Shown here in pieces: positions 59,649 through 64,000 of a stretch of 64,000 bases of DNA. Each line of letters opens with the position of its first letter. Within the stretch, counting starts at the first letter, position 1. A model generated the notes under the pieces. That model did not search any database and was not told where the DNA came from. It saw only the letters and a program-made list of their open reading frames with translations. The position numbers and the translations under genes were made by a program. The stretch lies in NCBI GenBank assembly GCA_051006995.1, contig JBPCSQ010000029.1, positions 248,001 through 312,000 of the forward strand, read 5' to 3'. This stretch comes from JAIQGF01 sp051006995 (GTDB lineage: Bacteria > Acidobacteriota > Terriglobia > Terriglobales > Acidobacteriaceae).

Positions 59649-60227
59649 ATGTTCCGCCAACTGCTCACCGCGCCCAACCAGCTCACGCTACTGCGGCTGA
59701 TTTTTATTCCCTTCATCATCATCAACATCGTCGACGGGAGTTACACCTGGGCGCTGGTGCTGCTGGTAGGCGCCGGCATCAGTGACGGCCTCGACGGCCT
59801 GCTGGCCCGCGCCCTTCACCAGCAGACCCGGCTCGGCCAATACCTGGATCCGATCGCGGATAAGCTCCTGCTCAGCAGCCTGTTCCTGGTGCTTTCCATC
59901 CTGCATCGCATTCCGTGGAAGTACACCGTTCTGGTGTTCAGCCGCGACTTCTCCATCATGATCACGGCGGCCGTACTCTATGCCACGACCTCGATCCGCG
60001 ATTTCAAGCCCAGCATCTTCGGTAAGGTCAATACCGGCGCGCAGGTGATCACGCTGTTCTTCGTCCTGCTGTTCCAGGTGGAACCGGCGCCCTGGGTGTA
60101 TTACGCGCGCAAGCTGGGCCTGTACTCAACCTTCACCTTTACCCTGATTTCGGGTCTGCACTACATCTACATCACCGGCCAGCGGCTCCGCTCCAGCGAC
60201 CGCTCGCGCGCGGCAACCCCCAATTAA
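59649..60227 (+). CDS. CDP-alcohol phosphatidyltransferase (PgsA-like)
   Basis: 192 residues with about five membrane helices. It transfers a phosphatidyl group from CDP-diacylglycerol to an alcohol, for example glycerol-3-phosphate, in phospholipid synthesis. The family signature D-G-x2-A-R-x8-G-x3-D-x3-D appears as DGLDGLLARALHQQTRLGQY and YLDPIADK near residues 47-73. The N-terminus is NQLTLLRLIFIPFIIINIVD. The exact alcohol cannot be told. It follows a small gene without any gap. Confidence 0.88.
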   Translation: MFRQLLTAPNQLTLLRLIFIPFIIINIVDGSYTWALVLLVGAGISDGLDGLLARALHQQTRLGQYLDPIADKLLLSSLFLVLSILHRIPWKYTVLVFSRDFSIMITAAVLYATTSIRDFKPSIFGKVNTGAQVITLFFVLLFQVEPAPWVYYARKLGLYSTFTFTLISGLHYIYITGQRLRSSDRSRAATPN

Positions 60228-60363
60228 ATCGGCCGGAATTTTCGCTGAGATCTCTAGGTGTTCCAGTCCCTTCGTCCGTCTCTACTCTTGGGTACATCAG
60301 GAAGTTGATCGGCGGGTCGCGATACGCGTTTGCAAGCGGATTTCAGGCGGTTGGGATAACCGC

Positions 60364-60681
60364 CTACATCTGGGGCATGTTCGCGATGCGCTCGATTTCC
60401 GCCGCGATCCCGCACTGGCCGGCCGAGGTCTCGACACGCACGATTCGGCCGTGGCAGCACACCATTTGGCTCTTCTCCAAGCCGAGCTCCTTGGGAAGCA
60501 TCAAAACGACCTCAATGTCCGATCCGGCCCGGAAAGGCACGTCCGTGAAGAGAAACAGGCCCCCGACGCTGATGTCCTTAGTGGTGCCGGCCAAGGTGTG
60601 CTCGCCAACCTTGACGGTCGCCGGAACCGTATGGCTGATGCGCTCGTGCCGACGCTGTGCTTTCACCTTCGGCGTCTCCAT
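60364..60681 (-). CDS. PilZ domain protein
   Basis: 105 residues. PilZ fold with the c-di-GMP-binding RxxxR in KAQRRHERISH and the second motif DISVGGLFLF, then GSDIEVVLMLPKELGLEKSQ. Both motifs are intact, so it probably binds c-di-GMP and relays it to an unknown partner. It overlaps the start region of the cysS leader but not the cysS gene. A second PilZ gene lies at 62461. Confidence 0.85.
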   Translation of the reverse strand: METPKVKAQRRHERISHTVPATVKVGEHTLAGTTKDISVGGLFLFTDVPFRAGSDIEVVLMLPKELGLEKSQMVCCHGRIVRVETSAGQCGIAAEIERIANMPQM

Positions 60682-60899
60682 GCGGCCCCTCCCCCTCGGG
60701 AAGTGTATGCCGCGCCGCCCAAAATGTCCCGCTTTTCGTTACGCGGTTGAATCCCTGGATTCCCGGAACGTTCACGTCCCCATTGACCGCGTTTTCCGCT
60801 GGCTCCTACAATCGAAACTCGCCTCCGTCGCAGCTTGTGCGCGCTCGTCTTCTTGCCGGCCGCCGAAAGCCTGCCGCCGGAAGCCTGTACCCTGAACTC

Positions 60900-62387
60900 A
60901 TGCCGCAATTCTTCAACACGCTTTCGGGCCGCGTGGAGGAGTTCCAGCCGCTGGCGGACAACACCGTCCGCATGTATGCCTGCGGCCCCACGGTTTACGA
61001 CTACGGCCATATCGGCAATTTCCGGACGTTCGTCTTTGTGGACGTGCTGCGCCGCTTCCTCCGACAGAGCGGGTACACGCTCCAGCACGCCATGAACATC
61101 ACCGACGTGGACGACAAAATCATTCGCAACGCCGCCAAACAGGGTGTCAGCGTCCAGGAATACACCAAGAAATACGAGGAGGCGTTTCTGCAAGATTCCG
61201 GCTTCCTGAACATCCAGAAACCGGAGATTTTGGTGCGAGCCACCGATCACATCAAGGAGATGGCCCACTTCATCAAGCAACTGGTGGATAGCGGCCACGC
61301 CTATCGCACCGAGGACGGCTCCTACTATTTCCGCATTGCAACCTTCCCCACGTACGGCAAGCTTTCCAAGAAGGATTTTGGCGGGATCATGGAGGGCGCG
61401 CGCGTGGATGTAGACGAGTATGACAAGGACAACGCGCGCGACTTCGCGCTGTGGAAAGCTCCCAAGCCCGGTGAAGCTTTCTGGGAGACTGAGATTGGTC
61501 CCGGCCGCCCAGGCTGGCATATCGAATGCTCGACTATGTCCATGAAATATCTGGGCGAAACCTTCGACATCCATCTCGGGGGCGAGGACTTGATATTTCC
61601 CCACCACGAGAACGAAATCGCGCAATCCGAGGCGCTGACCGGAAAAATGTTCGCGCGCTTCTGGATGCATGCGCGATTTTTGCTGGTCGAAGGCGAGAAG
61701 ATGTCGAAGTCGCTCGGCAACTTCTTCACCATTCGCGATCTGATTCTCAACAAGGGGGCGAAACCGTCGTCCATTCGTTTTCTGCTGACCTCGGTGCCGT
61801 ATCGCAAGCAGCTCAATTTCACTTTTGACGGGCTGCGTCAGGCGGCGCAATCGGTGGAGCGGTTGCGGAATTTCAAGCGGCGTCTGGAGACCGACCAGCT
61901 TCCCGCCGGCGGCAATCCGCAGGTGAAGCAGTTGGCGTCGGCGACCATGGACAAGATGCGCGCCGCGCTCGGCGACGATCTGAACACGGCCGAGGCGCTG
62001 GCGGCGATCTTCGACATGGTGCGCGAGGCCAACACTGTCGCCGACAGCGGGCAATTGCATCGCGACGACACCGCGCCGCTGCTGGAGGCGTTGCGCCGCT
62101 TCGACGAGATCTTTGCCGTAATGGATGATGAAGATGCCGGCAAGGTCCGGCACGTGCTCGCGTGGGCGCAGCAGGAGGGCCGGATTCAGGAAGCGAGCGA
62201 AGAGACGGTCGAGGTTTCCAAGTCCGGCGAGTTAAGCGACGAAAAGATCGACGCGCTGGTGGCCGAGCGGCAGGCAGCGCGCAAATCGCGCAACTTCGCC
62301 CGCGGCGATGAGATCCGCAATCAACTGGCGAGCGCGGGAATTATTCTGGAAGATACCAAGGACGGCGTGCGCTGGAAGAGGAAATAA
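60900..62387 (+). CDS. cysS: Cysteinyl-tRNA synthetase
   Basis: 495 residues from the ATG at 60900. Charges tRNA-Cys. Class I synthetase: Cys28 in YACGPTVYDYGHIGNFRT with the HIGH-equivalent HIGN, zinc ligands in WHIECSTMSMKYLG and LIFPHHENEIAQSEAL, and the KMSKS loop VEGEKMSKSLGNFFTI near residue 265. The tRNA-binding C-terminus includes FARGDEIRNQLASAGIILED. The frame is open upstream to 60657 but that region lies anti-sense to the PilZ gene and was rejected. No sign of truncation. Confidence 0.97.
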   Translation: MPQFFNTLSGRVEEFQPLADNTVRMYACGPTVYDYGHIGNFRTFVFVDVLRRFLRQSGYTLQHAMNITDVDDKIIRNAAKQGVSVQEYTKKYEEAFLQDSGFLNIQKPEILVRATDHIKEMAHFIKQLVDSGHAYRTEDGSYYFRIATFPTYGKLSKKDFGGIMEGARVDVDEYDKDNARDFALWKAPKPGEAFWETEIGPGRPGWHIECSTMSMKYLGETFDIHLGGEDLIFPHHENEIAQSEALTGKMFARFWMHARFLLVEGEKMSKSLGNFFTIRDLILNKGAKPSSIRFLLTSVPYRKQLNFTFDGLRQAAQSVERLRNFKRRLETDQLPAGGNPQVKQLASATMDKMRAALGDDLNTAEALAAIFDMVREANTVADSGQLHRDDTAPLLEALRRFDEIFAVMDDEDAGKVRHVLAWAQQEGRIQEASEETVEVSKSGELSDEKIDALVAERQAARKSRNFARGDEIRNQLASAGIILEDTKDGVRWKRK

Positions 62388-62399
62388 CTCCGTGCCAAG

Positions 62400-62420
62400 T
62401 TCCAAGTACTAAGTGCGAAG
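62400..62420. repeat. Intergenic phrase repeat, copy 2
   Basis: ttccaagtactaagtgcgaa matches the stretch at 13801-13820 with one mismatch. The phrase is followed by the related 'gcacttcggatttagcacttg', giving weak inverted pairing. Confidence 0.5.
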
Positions 62421-62460
62421 CAAAACCGAAATCCTCGGCACTTCGGATTTAGCACTTGCC

Positions 62461-62772
62461 CTACGTTCCCGCCGCCCGCCTCTTGATCATCTCCCTGTGC
62501 TCGTGGTGCAAGTCAAGGAACTGCACCCCAATCCGGTCCCCTTGGCGATAGCGGACCAGCACCCGCACCGTGATCAGCGGATCATCGGGTTGCAGGCGAT
62601 ACTGCAGCAAGGCCTCGCTGTTGACCGGCAGGTCGGCGCCGGTGACGAACGACATGCCGTCTTCACTCAGATCGAAGGACTCGGCCAGGAACGTCTGGTC
62701 GCCAGTGTCACAGTGGATCTGACAGCGCACCGGAAACCGTAGCGCCGCCCGCTTGGTGGTGATCGGGTCCAT
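62461..62772 (-). CDS. PilZ domain protein
   Basis: 103 residues from the ATG at 62772. PilZ pattern: TTKRAALRFPVRCQIHCDTG (RxxxR replaced by K-R-x3-R), ESFDLSEDGMSFVTGADLPV with the D-x-S-x2-G motif, then PVNSEALLQYRLQPDDPLIT. The binding Arg pair is slightly altered, so c-di-GMP binding is likely but not certain. It converges on cysS and is preceded by an inverted-repeat element. Confidence 0.8.
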   Translation of the reverse strand: MDPITTKRAALRFPVRCQIHCDTGDQTFLAESFDLSEDGMSFVTGADLPVNSEALLQYRLQPDDPLITVRVLVRYRQGDRIGVQFLDLHHEHREMIKRRAAGT

Positions 62773-62805
62773 GCGGCGCACAGCATATATCAGTTCCGAT
62801 TTCCT

Positions 62806-62851
62806 GTTTCTAGTTTCTGGCTCGTGAAACTGGAAACCAGAAACTAGAAAC
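62806..62851. repeat. 15-bp inverted repeat of gaaac words
   Basis: GTTTCTAGTTTCTGG (62806-62820) and CCAGAAACTAGAAAC (62837-62851) form a perfect 15-bp stem with a 16-base loop, seven bases after the arsM stop codon. On the minus strand it may also end arsM transcription. Confidence 0.65.
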
Positions 62852-62857
62852 CGGTTT

Positions 62858-63646
62858 TTAGGCTCTGCGCCCATGGAGCTTGATGGACGCGATGGCGTTG
62901 GCCGCTGCATCGGCGATGGCCGCGTCGATCTTGGAACCGCAGCAGCCTCCGTCGCTGGGCGCGACCGCCTCGGCCAGCTTCTTGCCATGAGCGATCTGCG
63001 GGATGCTCAGGTCGGTAAGCCCGGCGTCGAGCGCAATGCGGACATAGTCATTCATCAAGCTGGCGCCGGCGATGCAGCCCACATACGCGCTGACGCTGCT
63101 GGCCACGTTCGATGGAAGCTGCTGCAGCAGCACCAGGTCACTGACGGCGAAACGGCCGCCGGGCTTGAGCACACGCGCGATCTCGCGAAACACAGCCGGC
63201 TTGTCCACGCTCAGGTTGATAACGCAGTTGGAAATCACCAGATCCACGGATGCATCCTCGACCGGCAGCTTCTCGATGACGCCTTTGCGGAACTCGACAT
63301 TGCCGGCGCCCAGCTTGGCGGCGTTGGCGCGCGCCTGCGCCAGCATGTCGTCGGTCATGTCCACGCCAATCACGCGTCCGCTCGGACCGACGCGGCGCCA
63401 CGCCAGGAAGGCATCGAAACCGGCGCCGCTGCCCAGATCGAGCACGGTCATACCGGGCTGCACCTCCGCCATGGCCAGTGGATTACCGCATCCCAGGCCG
63501 AGATTGGCTTGGCCGGCGAGCGCGATGTCCTCGGCGGTGTAGCCGATGGCCTGGGCGAACTCCGAGGTGGAGGCGCATCCGCATCCGGCTTCTTCGCCGC
63601 GCGCGACCGCGCCGTAGTGTTCTTTGACCGCGTCTTGGATTTTCAT
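62858..63646 (-). CDS. arsM: Arsenite methyltransferase ArsM
   Basis: 262 residues. Transfers methyl groups from S-adenosylmethionine to arsenite, giving volatile or less toxic species. SAM-binding motif VLDLGSGAGFDAFLAWRRVG; the three As(III)-binding Cys positions appear as Cys53 (LGCGNPLA), Cys141 (SNCVINLS) and Cys191 (VGCIAGAS). Further Cys at GCGC near the start and GGCCGSK near the end are typical. Its start overlaps the upstream MarR-family gene by four bases, forming an arsenic-response operon. Confidence 0.93.
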   Translation of the reverse strand: MKIQDAVKEHYGAVARGEEAGCGCASTSEFAQAIGYTAEDIALAGQANLGLGCGNPLAMAEVQPGMTVLDLGSGAGFDAFLAWRRVGPSGRVIGVDMTDDMLAQARANAAKLGAGNVEFRKGVIEKLPVEDASVDLVISNCVINLSVDKPAVFREIARVLKPGGRFAVSDLVLLQQLPSNVASSVSAYVGCIAGASLMNDYVRIALDAGLTDLSIPQIAHGKKLAEAVAPSDGGCCGSKIDAAIADAAANAIASIKLHGRRA

Positions 63647-64000
63647 GATTGCCTTCCTTTCAAAACAGCCTTCGGCCTCTGGCCGTTGGCTTTCGGCCGT
63701 GAAGATTCGTGAGTGCCGGCAATCTGCGCCAGCGGAGTGAGTCCACAGCAGTTGTTCTGTTCCAGAGCGGTACTGAACTCGCCCAGCGCGCGCAGAACTT
63801 CGCCTCGGCGCGCTTCGGGAATAGACTCGGCCACCGCACGGGCGCGCTGCCGCATGAGCGAGTCGATCTTGGAGCGCGTGTTGCGGCCTGCGGCGGTGAT
63901 CCCGACCACGGCGGCGCGGCCGTCAGGTTGCGAGCCGCGCAGGCGCCGCACTAGACCCTGCTTCTCCAGTTTTTCGATCACCCGTGTCATGGCGCTGGGA
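63643..64000 (-). CDS. MarR-family regulator, partial (cut by window edge)
   Basis: The C-terminal 118 residues or so are in the window; the N-terminus lies beyond 64000. The winged-helix segment SAMTRVIEKLEKQGLVRRLR with GSQPDGRAAVVGITAAGRNT is typical of MarR. Near the end an adjacent Cys pair (EQNNCCGLTPL) could bind arsenite or sense thiols. The gene overlaps arsM by four bases, so it probably regulates it, though the operator is outside the window. Confidence 0.75.
   Translation of the reverse strand, partial: PSAMTRVIEKLEKQGLVRRLRGSQPDGRAAVVGITAAGRNTRSKIDSLMRQRARAVAESIPEARRGEVLRALGEFSTALEQNNCCGLTPLAQIAGTHESSRPKANGQRPKAVLKGRQS

Overview
The window looks like a chromosomal stretch from an Acidobacteriota bacterium, most likely class Terriglobia. 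This rests on gene content rather than a marker gene: high G+C, a DnaK/DnaJ/HspR heat-shock block, many secreted peptidases and beta-propeller proteins, a long proline-rich TonB protein, several small Cys-rich proteins, and short palindromic 'phrase' repeats between genes. There is no rRNA, CRISPR array, transposase, integrase or phage gene. One tRNA, tRNA-Val(GAC), is present. Genes are dense on both strands and no gene-free gap exceeds about 300 bases.

Layout. 0-12.7 kb: start of a lipoprotein gene (left edge), mutY, a redoxin, an M28 peptidase, a large protein with a class III nucleotidyl cyclase domain, YceI, an FAD oxidoreductase beside a class III aminotransferase, TonB and an SRPBCC protein. 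12.7-24.4 kb: DUF72, YHS, a stress-type SDR, a ferritin-like protein, two small Cys proteins, a NarL-type two-component pair, an OB-fold-like secreted protein, glgB, a membrane-anchored unknown, and a divergent GT2/DegT pair. 24.4-33.2 kb: M48-propeller peptidase, dnaK, two small genes, dnaJ, hspR, a parS-like site and a DUF4184 membrane protein. 33.3-37.5 kb: one giant surface protein with 14 RCC1 repeats and Ig-like domains. 37.5-41.7 kb: the ETF electron-transfer operon (etfB, two small membrane proteins, etfA, ETF-QO). 41.9-50.9 kb: small proteins, the tRNA, a PLP lyase, a cysteine-desulfurase-like enzyme, membrane proteins, a tandem-repeat secreted peptide, an XRE regulator with a degenerate S24 domain, and a receiver/HTH pair. 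51-64 kb: MFS, DinB, an MBL-receiver fusion, a SulP-STAS-cNMP transporter, an M64 peptidase, a CDP-alcohol phosphatidyltransferase, two PilZ proteins, cysS, and arsM with a MarR-family regulator (right edge).

The main new observation is a shared promoter design. Five promoters carry a 16-bp GTGA-N6-TCAC palindrome of the CRP/FNR type. In all five the palindrome centre lies exactly 29.5 bp upstream of the first base of a -10-like hexamer, which is class II activator geometry. They precede the OB-fold protein (19014), the membrane-anchored unknown (22336), a small Cys protein (16210), the RCC1 protein (33520) and the cysteine-desulfurase-like enzyme (44884). This predicts a regulon controlled by one CRP/FNR-family protein encoded elsewhere. 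A second regulatory result is a HspR-type (HAIR-like) inverted repeat lying across the dnaK core promoter, with hspR itself about 4.3 kb downstream.
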